From: Clostridia bacterium | GTDB taxonomy: Bacteria; Bacillota; Clostridia; Oscillospirales; Acutalibacteraceae | Length of the DNA: 54,391 nucleotides | Direction of reading: 5' to 3' | NCBI GenBank assembly: GCA_017631955.1 | Contig: JAGBSJ010000004.1 | Span: 1-54,391 of the forward strand | Shown: one piece after another, positions 34,657-43,794 of the stretch | Position numbering within the stretch: position 1 is the first letter of the stretch | Layout of the letters: each line of letters starts with the position of its first letter | Translations under genes and position numbers: made by a program | Notes under the pieces: generated by a model | Told to the model about the DNA's origin: nothing | The model's database searches: none | Seen by the model: only the letters and a program-made list of their open reading frames with translations

Positions 34657-35268
34657 ATGTTCGACAGATTCAGAAAGAAAACTTATGCATCTGTGGGCAC
34701 ACCTGAATTTATCGTGGTGGGGCTTGGAAATCCTGACAGAAAGTACACCCTCACCCGACATAATTCGGGGTTTTTGTGCGTAGATATGCTTTCAGAAAAA
34801 CTTAATTTCAGGGTTGATAAATTAAAGTTTAAGTCCCTTATTGCAGACGCTACAATTGGCGGTCATAGATGTATTGTGATGAAACCACAGACCTATATGA
34901 ACAACAGTGGTGAAGCAGTAAGAGAGTGTGCAAATTTCTATAAAATAAAACCTGAAAATATAATCGTGATTTATGACGATATTTCTCTTGATGTTGGTAA
35001 ACTTCGCATCCGCAGAAAAGGTACAGACGGCGGTCATAACGGAATCAAGAGCATTATTTATCACTTGAATTCTGACCAATTCCCAAGAATCAAAGTTGGT
35101 TGTGGTAAAAAGCCACATCCTGATTATAATCTTGCGGATTGGGTGCTTTCTGAATTCAAAAAAGACGAACAAAAAGCATTAGAGCCGGCATTAGAAAATG
35201 CTTGTAAAGCCATTGAGCTTTTACTCGATAATCAAATTGATAAGGCAATGAATTTATATAACAGTTAG
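34657..35268 (+). CDS. pth: Peptidyl-tRNA hydrolase
   Basis: 203 aa. GLGNPDRKYTLTRHNSGF carries the family's Asn and the catalytic His, KPQTYMNNSGEAV and the YDD...LRIRRKGTDGGHNG motif complete it. It frees peptides from tRNA that drops off ribosomes. About 15 extra residues at the N terminus (MFDRFRKKTYASVGTP) are not part of the usual fold. It lies between glmU and mfd, as in B. subtilis (spoVC), and was also tied to sporulation there. Confidence 0.95.
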   Translation: MFDRFRKKTYASVGTPEFIVVGLGNPDRKYTLTRHNSGFLCVDMLSEKLNFRVDKLKFKSLIADATIGGHRCIVMKPQTYMNNSGEAVRECANFYKIKPENIIVIYDDISLDVGKLRIRRKGTDGGHNGIKSIIYHLNSDQFPRIKVGCGKKPHPDYNLADWVLSEFKKDEQKALEPALENACKAIELLLDNQIDKAMNLYNS

Positions 35269-35277
35269 GTAAAAACT

Positions 35278-38200
35278 ATGTCCGCATTCGTGAAGGCAAT
35301 TGAAAATTCGGCAGAATTTGAGGGTGTCCTTAACAGTATTAAAAAGGGATTTCTTCCTCAAGGTGTTTTAGGGTTAATACCTGTACAAAAATCACATATT
35401 GTTTCTGCTTTAGTGGGGGGTCTTGAAAAAAAGGCCCTTATTGTCGTGCCTGATGACGCTACTGCAGTAAAAACTTGTGAAGATTTAACTGCTCTTGGTA
35501 TTTCGGCACTTCACTACCCTGCCCGCAGTTTTTCTTTCTATTCAAACGACGGACAAAGTTATGAATATGAACAAAAGCGTATTAAAGTATTACGCCGTAT
35601 GCTTGATGGCAAATGTGATATTGTAGTAGCTTCTGCGGAAGCGGTAACTTCATATACTATTCCGCCTGAAATATTAAGGCAAAAATCTGTTCTTCTTAAA
35701 AAAGGTGAAGAGACAACACTTGAAAACATTTTGATTTCACTTAACTGTGCAGGTTACACTCGTGTTGATGCAGTTGAGGGCGTTGGTCAATTCTCTTGTC
35801 GTGGTGGTATTGTTGACTTTTTCTCTCCTGACGATGACGAGCCAGTCCGCATTGAATTATGGGGTGACACAGTTGATACAATGTGTCGTTTTGATGTGCA
35901 GAGTCAGAGAAGGACAATGAATATTGATGAAATTTTAATTGCACCATCAAAAGAAATCATTATTGACGAACCACAATTACTTGTTGAAAAAATTGAGAAG
36001 TTGGCAGCATCAATCCGCGGTAAAAAAACAGATATAATCCGCGAAAAACTTTACGCTGACATTGACCGACTCCGTGACGGATTAAAAGTGGGCTCCGAAG
36101 ACAGATATTTACCCCTTATCTATTCCCCCGCCACAATATTTGATTATACGGAAAATTATATATTCTTCGCATTTGAAACAGGCGGAATTAAAGATAAATT
36201 GGGTGCTTCTCAAAAACTTTTACTTGAAGATATTAAATCTTCAGTTGAAGATGGTATTCTTTGCAAGGGTCTTGATAAATTTTTCCTTACATTCAACGAA
36301 CTTGTATAAAAATACGCAGAACTTGGATTCACTTATATTGACAATTTTGCACGCGGTAGTTTTGATACTCCTGTTAAATCCCTTACCACATTCAATGGCG
36401 GTACTTTGCCTATTTGGAACGGCAAACTTGACGTGCTTACCCAAGATATTGAGCCGATTCTTAAAAAAGATACTCGAATTGTAGTTTTTGCGGGTACTGA
36501 AAAGAGTGCGAAAAATCTTAGTGAAACATTAAATGACGAAAATATTGTATCTGTTTATTTCCCAGTAATTCCTGCAGATTTTCCTAAAGGTGCGGTGTCG
36601 GTGCTCCCCGGCTCACTTACATCGGGATTTTCATACCCTCGCGACAAATTCTATGTGTTCACATACTCAAAGGTGTATCAGTCAAAAACTCGTCGCAGAA
36701 ATTCTGGCTTTAAGGCAAAAGACACTATACACTCTCTTGATGAACTGCGCAAGGGCGATTACATTGTTCACGCTATTCACGGTATAGGTATTTTTGATGG
36801 CATTACTCAGCTTGAAGCTAACAAGATTATAAAAGACTACATTAAAATCAAGTACGCGAAAAGTGATGTACTTTATGTACCTGTTACCCAACTTGATTTG
36901 GTATCAAAATATATTGGTCCTCACGAAGATAACGGCAAAGCGTTAAAACTTAATCGTCTTGGTGGTACAGACTGGGAAAAATCAAAGAGCAAGGTACGTT
37001 CTGCCGTTAAAGATATGGCAGACCAACTTATTAAACTGTACTCCGAAAGAATGCACACTGATGGTTTTGCTTTCTCCCCTGATATTGATATGCAAGGAGA
37101 TTTCGAACGTCGTTTTGAATTTGAAGAAACAGGCGACCAACTCCGTAGTATTGACGAAATCAAGAGCGATATGGAAAAGCCATACCCAATGGACCGTCTT
37201 CTTTGCGGTGATGTTGGTTTTGGTAAAACTGAAGTGGCACTTCGCGCGGTATTCAAATGTGTTGCAGACGGAAAACAATGTGCGATACTTGTACCTACCA
37301 CCATCTTAGCCCTTCAACACTACCAGACACTTATGAAACGATTTGATGGTTTCCCTGTTGAAATTGAAATGCTTTCACGATTCCGCACTCCTACACAACG
37401 AACAAAAATTATAAAAAGTGTAAATTCGGGATTTATTGATATTATTGTGGGTACTCACTCACTTATTGCGAAAAATGTCAAATTCAAAGACTTAGGCCTT
37501 TTGATTGTTGACGAAGAGCAACGATTCGGCGTTGCACAAAAAGAAAAAATCAAAGAAAAATTCCCAGGCGTTGATGTGCTTACATTATCTGCTACACCAA
37601 TCCCGAGAACACTTAATATGGCTATGTCGGGCATTCGCGATATGTCAGTTATTGAAGAAGCACCGTCCGACCGTTTTCCTGTGCAGACTTATGTAGTTGA
37701 GCATAGTCTTCCACTACTTTGTGAGGCAATGGAAAAAGAGCTTCGTCGTGGTGGTCAGGTATATTTCTTGCACAACCGCGTTGAAACCATTGATGGTGTT
37801 GCAGTTGCTATTAAAGAATATCTTCCTGATGCACGAATTGCTACTGCTCACGGTAAAATGAACGAAGAACAATTAAGCGATATCTGGCGAGATTTGATGA
37901 ATGGCGAAATTGACATTCTTGTATGCACCACAATTATTGAAACAGGTGTTGATGTACCTAATGCCAACACGCTTATTATTGAAGATGCGGACAAACTAGG
38001 GCTTGCCCAGCTTCATCAGTTACGAGGTCGAGTAGGCAGAAGTGCCCGCAGAGCAAGTGCATACCTCACATACAAACGAGATAAAAACTTATCAGAAATT
38101 GCCTACAAGCGATTACAGGCAATCCGCGAATACACAGAATTCGGTTCGGGCTTCAAAATCGCTATGCGCGACCTTGAAATCCGCGGCGCCGGTAACCTTT

Positions 38201-38754
38201 TAGGTGCTCAGCAACACGGTCATTTGGCTGCTGTTGGCTATGATATGTATATGAAACTTTTAGGTGAAGCCATCAGTAATGAAAAGGGCGAAACACCAAA
38301 AAACACAAGGGAATGTCTTATTGATTTGCAAATCAACGCTCATATTCCTGACAAATACATTACTGCACTTTCACAACGCCTTGTGGTTTACCGCAGAATT
38401 GCAGATATACGCACATTCCAGGATGCAGAAGATGTTCGTGATGAACTCCGTGACCGTTTTGGTGATATTCCACCATCTGTTGAGGGGCTTATTGAGGTTT
38501 CTCTATGCAGAAACAAGGCGTCATCAATGGGCATTTACGAAATCGGTCAACGTGGCGACATTATTGCTCTTTACTGTGACGAAATTGACGCGTCACTAGT
38601 GCTTGATATCTCATCAGTTATGAGAAAACGAGTTACGGTTACATCAAGTGGCAAAAAGAGTATAAACGTTAAAAAACTACCTGAACAAACTTCTCTTGAT
38701 ACTCTTAAAGAGATTTTTGAGGTTGTAGAAAGAACGAGGATTAACAGACAATGA
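35278..38754 (+). pseudogene. mfd: Transcription-repair coupling factor Mfd, interrupted by one in-frame stop
   Basis: The reading frame is continuous for 1158 codons except for a single TAA at 36307-36309 (codon 344), with no shift. Before it: UvrB-like N-terminal domains (QGVLGLIPVQKSHIVSALVGG, SFYSNDGQSYEYEQKRIKVL, GVGQFSCRGGIVDFFSPD). After it: the remaining N-terminal part, the RNA polymerase interaction domain (HSLDELRKGDYIVHAIHGIGIF), the translocase with Walker A GDVGFGKTEVA and DEEQ (VDEEQRFGV), helicase motifs and the C-terminal domain. Mfd removes stalled RNA polymerase and recruits UvrA. TAA could derive from CAA by one change. A later in-frame TTG at 36406 lacks a ribosome site. 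It may be a sequencing error, a real null, or a read-through site. Confidence 0.8.
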
Positions 38755-39437
38755 TAGGTACAATAGTGAATACTGCCACAATTCTTACAGGTAGTGTAAT
38801 TGGCAGTATACTCAAAAAGGGAATAAAAGAAAAATACACAAAATGCCTTATGAATGCTATGGGACTTGCGGCGGCAGGTATTGGCATAAATTCAGTTGTA
38901 CAGAATATGCCAAACAGTAAATACCCTGTGCTTTTCATTGTGTCGCTTGCTCTCGGCTCGCTTTTCGGTAATATGATTGATTTTGATAAGCGTTTTAATG
39001 CACTTACCGAGAAAAAAGGAAAAAGTGAGTTGGGCAAAGGGCTTTCAACTGCAATTCTTCTTTTCTGTATTGGCAGTCTTTCGATTTTAGGGCCTATTAA
39101 TTCGGCACTTTATAACGACCATACATATCTTTTCACTAATGCGACTCTTGACTTTGTAACAAGTATGGTGCTTGCATCTACTTATGGCATTGGCATAGCA
39201 CTTGCAGCACCTGTGCTTTTCTGTTGGCAAGGTGGAATTTACTTGCTTGCTACATTTTTAGGAGAATTTATGAGTCCTGAGCTTATGTGTGAAATAAGCG
39301 TTGTTGGTGGATTCTTAATTGCATCTTCAGGACTCGCAATTCTTGAAATAAAGAATCTTAAAACACTTAATATGTTACCTGCACTTATTGTGCCACCTGT
39401 ATGGTTTATAATTTTGTGGGTAATATCATTATTTTAA
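38751..39437 (+). CDS. DUF554 family membrane protein
   Basis: 228 aa with six or seven TM helices. MIGTIVNTATILTGSVIGSILKKGI is the typical DUF554 start, and the helix SILGPINSAL and IALAAPVLFCWQGGIYLLA match. Function is unknown; a transporter is plausible from topology. The ATG overlaps the TGA of mfd by four bases (ATGA), so it is translated from the mfd operon. Confidence 0.85.
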   Translation: MIGTIVNTATILTGSVIGSILKKGIKEKYTKCLMNAMGLAAAGIGINSVVQNMPNSKYPVLFIVSLALGSLFGNMIDFDKRFNALTEKKGKSELGKGLSTAILLFCIGSLSILGPINSALYNDHTYLFTNATLDFVTSMVLASTYGIGIALAAPVLFCWQGGIYLLATFLGEFMSPELMCEISVVGGFLIASSGLAILEIKNLKTLNMLPALIVPPVWFIILWVISLF

Positions 39438-39453
39438 ATAGGGGGATTTTATT

Positions 39454-40737
39454 ATGAAAAAATGTAAAAACAAAAAGTGTAAGGCACTTAAAGTTTTAGG
39501 TGTTATTGCGGTTGCTATTGTGTTATTTGTTTGCTTTAATCTTATTGTAAACACTTTCACAAATAAAAATAGCATTGAATTTGCATCATCCTTTGAAAAG
39601 GTGCAGATTGAAAATCAGTTGGTGCCTGAAAAAGATGAAAACGGCAACTGGACTTTTACAACTGACCGTGAGTTAAAGGTAATGCATTTGACCGATGTTC
39701 ATATCGGTGGCGGTTGGCTTTGTGCAAAGTTAGACAAAATGGCTATTAATGCAGTGGCAAATATGATTGCTGTTGAAAAACCTGACCTTGTTGTTGTTAC
39801 AGGTGATATTGCATATCCTGCAGTTTATGAGTCATTTTCAATAAACAACTTACCACCTCACACAACATTTGCTACTCTTATGGAAACTCTTGGAGTTTAT
39901 TGGATTCCTACTTTTGGTAACCACGACTCTGAATTTTATAGTCCTTATGACAGAGAAGAAATTTCTGAATTCTATAGCAGTGAAGACTTCAAATACTGCT
40001 TATATCAGGAAGGCAGTGAAGATATTTACGGTTGCGGAAACTCTGTTATAAATGTTAAAAACAGTGATGGTATTATTACTCAGTCAATCTTTACTATTGA
40101 CTCTAACGCTTATACTGGCGATGGTCTTATTGAAATGCTTGCTTGGGAATATGATAACATTCACGACGACCAGATTGCCTGGTATAAATCAACTATGGAA
40201 AGTATAATCAAGCACAACACTTCTGTTATTGAAAATATGGAAAACAAGGATGAGTTATTAGAAAAATACGCTAAAGGCAACTCACTTCTTTTCTTCCACA
40301 TTCCAGTTGAAGAGTATTATGACGCTTGGCTTGAATACTCTGAAAACGATTTCAAAGACACAGAAAACACAAAACTTATTTATGGTACTGCAACTGAAGG
40401 CGGTCGTGTAGTTTATAACAGTGACATTCACAACAACTTGTTTGAAACAATGCAAGAGCTTGGCGGAAATCAGGGTATGTTTGTTGGTCACGACCACATA
40501 AACAATCTTTCTATGGATTACAAGGGAATCCGCCTTACTTATGGTTACAGCATTGACTACCTTGCATATTTAAGAATTCACAAGCTTGGCTCACAGCGTG
40601 GTTGCACAATGGTAACTGTAAAGCCTGATGGCACATTTGATATTACACCTGAAAACTATTATCAGGACAAATATGCAAACGACCTTCGTGAAGAGGTTAC
40701 AATGCAAGAAATGACACCATCAAAGGTAGAGAAATAA
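39454..40737 (+). CDS. Membrane-anchored calcineurin-like metallophosphoesterase
   Basis: 427 aa. An N-terminal TM anchor (about 13-32) is followed by the metallophosphoesterase core: HLTDVHIGGG, VVTGDIAYP, FGNHDSEF, FHIPVEEYY and FVGHDHINN, the five metal-site motifs. The active site would face outside. Such proteins hydrolyse phosphoesters, including nucleotides or lipid phosphates; the substrate is not readable. GGGGG precedes the ATG. It is last in the glmU-pth-mfd-DUF554 series, closed by a strong terminator. Confidence 0.87.
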   Translation: MKKCKNKKCKALKVLGVIAVAIVLFVCFNLIVNTFTNKNSIEFASSFEKVQIENQLVPEKDENGNWTFTTDRELKVMHLTDVHIGGGWLCAKLDKMAINAVANMIAVEKPDLVVVTGDIAYPAVYESFSINNLPPHTTFATLMETLGVYWIPTFGNHDSEFYSPYDREEISEFYSSEDFKYCLYQEGSEDIYGCGNSVINVKNSDGIITQSIFTIDSNAYTGDGLIEMLAWEYDNIHDDQIAWYKSTMESIIKHNTSVIENMENKDELLEKYAKGNSLLFFHIPVEEYYDAWLEYSENDFKDTENTKLIYGTATEGGRVVYNSDIHNNLFETMQELGGNQGMFVGHDHINNLSMDYKGIRLTYGYSIDYLAYLRIHKLGSQRGCTMVTVKPDGTFDITPENYYQDKYANDLREEVTMQEMTPSKVEK

Positions 40738-40743
40738 AATTAT

Positions 40744-40771
40744 AAAAAACCTCTCAAATGAGAGGTTTTTT
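40744..40771 (+). terminator. Terminator after the metallophosphoesterase gene
   Basis: Twelve-base arms AAAAAACCTCTC (40744-40755) and GAGAGGTTTTTT (40760-40771) with a four-base loop. Confidence 0.9.
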
Positions 40772-40774
40772 AAC

Positions 40775-40803
40775 TTTACAAAGCGCATTTTGTGTGCTAA
40801 AAT
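40775..40803 (+). promoter_or_regulatory. Promoter with internal palindrome before the sialic acid genes
   Basis: TTTACA (40775-40780), a 17-base spacer, TAAAAT (40798-40803). ACAAA-N6-TTTGT (40778-40793) is an inverted repeat within the spacer and -35 edge, where a repressor would block transcription; the regulator is not in view. Confidence 0.5.
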
Positions 40804-40839
40804 TTTCTTGTATTTTTATAGATTTATGGGGTGAATAAA

Positions 40840-42036
40840 ATGAACCTTAAAGAACAAAGACAATGGGTTTTAGATGAGCTTTCAAGCGTTGCTGATTTTT
40901 GGCTTAAAAACGGTATGGACAAAGTTCACGGTGGTGTTTACACTTGCATTGACAAAGATGGTAAAGTTTTTTCAACTGACAAGAGTGTCTGGATGCAAGG
41001 CAGATGTGGTTGGACTTTCGCTTATCTTTGCCATATTTACGGCGTAAAACAAGAATGGCTCAAGGCAAGTAAAAGTTGTATTGACTTCCTCGAAAAATAC
41101 TGTGTAAACAAAAATGCTGACGGTCGCCTTTACTTTACAGTTACTGAAGACGGTAAACCACTTCGTCAGAGAAGATATTGCTATTCAGAAGCATTCTACT
41201 GTATCGCAAATGCTGAATACTACGGCATTACAGGTGAAAAAGAGCATCTTGAGCGTGCAAGAAAAGCTTATGATATGTACTGGAATCTTAATCATGGAAT
41301 GGCAGACCCAACAGGTTTAGGTCCAAAGACTGAACCAGAAACTCGTACAGGTCGTGCACTTGGTATTCCAATGATTATTCTTAACGTTACTTCTGTTATG
41401 CTTCGTGTTGACCCTGAAAATGCAGAACTTTACAACAAGCGTGCAGACGAATGTGTTGCTGACATTTTCAAATATCACGTTAAAAAGGATTTAGGTTGTA
41501 CTCTTGAAAGCGTTTCACTTGACGGAACACCTCGTCTTAACATTACAGAAGGCAGAGTTGTTAACCCTGGTCATGATATTGAATGTAGCTGGTTCCTTAT
41601 GGAAAGAGCAAACGAAACTGGTGACAAAGAATTACACGCTAAGGCAATTGAAATCTTTGATATGGCATTTGAAAAAGGTTGGGACAAGGAGTTCGGTGGT
41701 ATTCTTTATTTCTTCGATTGTCTCGGTAATCCACCTGAAGCATATGAACACGATATGAAACTCTGGTGGCCACACAACGAAGCACTTATTGCATCTTTGA
41801 TGATTTACAGAGATACAAAAGATGAAAAATATCTTGAAATCTTTAATCAGTTGTTCGAATATACAAAAGACCATTTTGCAGTGGCTCCTTGTGGCGAATG
41901 GTATGGTTATCTCCGTCGTGACGGTAATCCTACACTCCCTGCTTGTATCGGTTCAACATTCAAAGGACCATTCCACGTGCCAAGATGTCTTATTATGCTT
42001 GACCAGATGATGAAAGAAATTGAAGAAAGAGGTTAA
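40840..42036 (+). CDS. N-acylglucosamine 2-epimerase (AGE family)
   Basis: 398 aa, an (alpha/alpha)6 barrel. WMQGRCGWTFAYLC, RRYCYSEAFYCIANA, VVNPGHDIECSWFL and LWWPHNEALIASL contain the conserved His/Arg residues of AGE/RnBP enzymes. It likely interconverts ManNAc and GlcNAc, the step after sialic acid cleavage. GGGGTGA precedes the ATG at 40840, and the GTG at 40831 is inside that site. It heads a two-gene operon with nanA. No GlcNAc kinase, deacetylase or sialic acid transporter lies beside it. Confidence 0.9.
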   Translation: MNLKEQRQWVLDELSSVADFWLKNGMDKVHGGVYTCIDKDGKVFSTDKSVWMQGRCGWTFAYLCHIYGVKQEWLKASKSCIDFLEKYCVNKNADGRLYFTVTEDGKPLRQRRYCYSEAFYCIANAEYYGITGEKEHLERARKAYDMYWNLNHGMADPTGLGPKTEPETRTGRALGIPMIILNVTSVMLRVDPENAELYNKRADECVADIFKYHVKKDLGCTLESVSLDGTPRLNITEGRVVNPGHDIECSWFLMERANETGDKELHAKAIEIFDMAFEKGWDKEFGGILYFFDCLGNPPEAYEHDMKLWWPHNEALIASLMIYRDTKDEKYLEIFNQLFEYTKDHFAVAPCGEWYGYLRRDGNPTLPACIGSTFKGPFHVPRCLIMLDQMMKEIEERG

Positions 42037-42041
42037 TGAAA

Positions 42042-42968
42042 ATGAGTCTTGAAAAATATAAGGGTGTTATTCCTGCATTCTATGCTTGTTATGATGAAAA
42101 CGGTGAAATTTCAGTTGATGGTGTAAAATCATTAGTTGAATTCCTTATTGAAAAAGGTGTTGACGGCCTTTACGTTGGCGGTTCATCAGGTGAATGTATC
42201 TACCATAGCGTCGAGGACAGAAAAAAGACACTTGAAGCAGTTATGGAAGCAAACAAGGGCAGAATCACAATTATTGCTCACGTTGCTTGCAACAACACAA
42301 AAGATAGCTGTGAACTTGCTCGCCACGCTGAATCACTTGGTGTTGATGCTATTGCTACAATCCCACCAATTTATTTCAAACTCAATGAAACTGCAATCGC
42401 AAAATACTGGAATGATATTTCTGCAGCTGCACCAAATACTGATTATGTTATTTACAACATTCCACAGCTTGCAGGTGTTTCACTCACATTAAGTCTTTTC
42501 GACGAAATGCTTAAGAATCCAAAGGTTATTGGTGTTAAGAACTCATCAATGCCAATTCAGGACATTCAGATGTTCAAGCGTCAGGCAAAAATGAACACTC
42601 GCGAGGTTGTTATTTTCAATGGTCCTGACGAACAGTTTGTTGGTGGTCGTATGATTGGTGCCGAAGGTGGCATTGGTGGTACATACGGTGTTATGCCTGA
42701 ACTTTTTGTTACTCTTAACAATATGATTAACAACAAAGATGTTGCTAATGCAGAAGCAATACAAGACGACATTAATGAAGTTATTTACACAATGTGCAGT
42801 ACAAAAGGTAATATGTATGCAACTGCAAAGGCGGCTCTTAAAAAGAGAGCAGGTCTTGAACTCGGTGGCGTAAGAGAGCCACTTCTCAATTTACAAGATG
42901 GCGACGAAGTAATCGTTGACAAGGTTGTAGAACTCGTTGAAACTGCTGTTGCAAAGTGGGTCAAATAA
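42042..42968 (+). CDS. nanA: N-acetylneuraminate lyase
   Basis: 308 aa, DHDPS/NAL superfamily. It cleaves sialic acid to ManNAc and pyruvate. KGVIPAFYACYDENGE and GLYVGGSSGE (pyruvate-binding GSSGE) are the NanA signature; Tyr138 in VIYNIPQ and Schiff-base Lys166 in GVKNSS are in place. The start at ATG 42042 has nine bases from AGAGG; the ATG at 42036 is too close and overlaps the stop of the epimerase. The pairing with AGE supports sialic acid over dihydrodipicolinate as substrate. Confidence 0.92.
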   Translation: MSLEKYKGVIPAFYACYDENGEISVDGVKSLVEFLIEKGVDGLYVGGSSGECIYHSVEDRKKTLEAVMEANKGRITIIAHVACNNTKDSCELARHAESLGVDAIATIPPIYFKLNETAIAKYWNDISAAAPNTDYVIYNIPQLAGVSLTLSLFDEMLKNPKVIGVKNSSMPIQDIQMFKRQAKMNTREVVIFNGPDEQFVGGRMIGAEGGIGGTYGVMPELFVTLNNMINNKDVANAEAIQDDINEVIYTMCSTKGNMYATAKAALKKRAGLELGGVREPLLNLQDGDEVIVDKVVELVETAVAKWVK

Positions 42969-42982
42969 GAATACAAAAAATT

Positions 42983-43010
42983 AAGGACACCGATTGGTGT
43001 CCTTTTTTTG
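42983..43010 (+). terminator. Terminator after nanA
   Basis: AAGGACACC (42983-42991) pairs with GGTGTCCTT (42996-43004), a four-base loop, then TTTTT. Confidence 0.9.
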
Positions 43011-43045
43011 ATGAGTTTATAACGCATATTAATAAATTGTGTGCT

Positions 43046-43741
43046 TTACCCATGCCAAGCATAATATAATCCTTGTCCATGCAACTCTCTTAAATTATTC
43101 TCATCAATCCATGGATATTTTTCAGATGTTTCTTTCATTCCGTCTATGGTTAGTTCTTGTTTCTTTATATCATAATTTGCAAAATAAATTTTCCACAAAA
43201 CATCATTACGAACCTGCAAAACATATTTGACGACTTTATCAATATCGTTTCCAGACAAGTCTTTTACCGATTTCATTAGTTTATTATCTAATGGTTTGTT
43301 GTATGTATCTCCAAATTCCAATGAACGCTTAAGTGCAATATTCAATATTTTATGGTCTTCTAAAACATTTTCACGGTCAGAAAATTTTGCATTTCTATCA
43401 AGATTTTTATTCTTAATTTCCTCAATAATCATTGTGCCGACCAGTCGCGCACCTTCATATAATTCCAATTCTCGCCCAACCCATAAAGTATATGGATATA
43501 CTTCAGGAGATAAAAAGTTTATATATGTACGACTCGGCTTTTCATATTCAATGAATTTTCCATCAAGAGTTTGAAACATTGAAGATGTTAAATAATCCTC
43601 TTGAATTGCACAACATCCACGATAATCGTTACCAAAAGCTTTTTTAGAAGCTCTTTGGTTTGTTACAAGAGCAACTACATCAGGGTGTGACAAATCAATA
43701 GGTTTTATTTTTTCTCTAAACCATTGAAATCGTTTTAACAT
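43046..43741 (-). CDS. Hypothetical cytoplasmic protein
   Basis: 231 aa; I do not recognise a family. There is no signal peptide or TM helix. It is charged and rich in aromatic residues (LKRFQWFREKIKPIDLSHPDVV; GKFIEYEKPSRTYINFLSPEVYPYTLWVGRELELYEGARLVGTMI). AAGGATG stands before the ATG. A single gene on the minus strand between convergent nanA and the MFS gene. The sequence looks more A/T-rich and less codon-biased than its neighbours, which could indicate recent acquisition (impression, not computed). Confidence 0.65.
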   Translation of the reverse strand: MLKRFQWFREKIKPIDLSHPDVVALVTNQRASKKAFGNDYRGCCAIQEDYLTSSMFQTLDGKFIEYEKPSRTYINFLSPEVYPYTLWVGRELELYEGARLVGTMIIEEIKNKNLDRNAKFSDRENVLEDHKILNIALKRSLEFGDTYNKPLDNKLMKSVKDLSGNDIDKVVKYVLQVRNDVLWKIYFANYDIKKQELTIDGMKETSEKYPWIDENNLRELHGQGLYYAWHG

Positions 43742-43794
43742 AATATCATCCTTCTAATTTACGGGACGATGTGAGCATCGTCCCCTAACATTAT

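Noticed and set aside
36406-38754. Second half of mfd as an independent gene starting at TTG 36406
   Set aside because: Same frame as the upstream half, homology begins before the TTG, and no ribosome binding site precedes it. Better read as one interrupted mfd.
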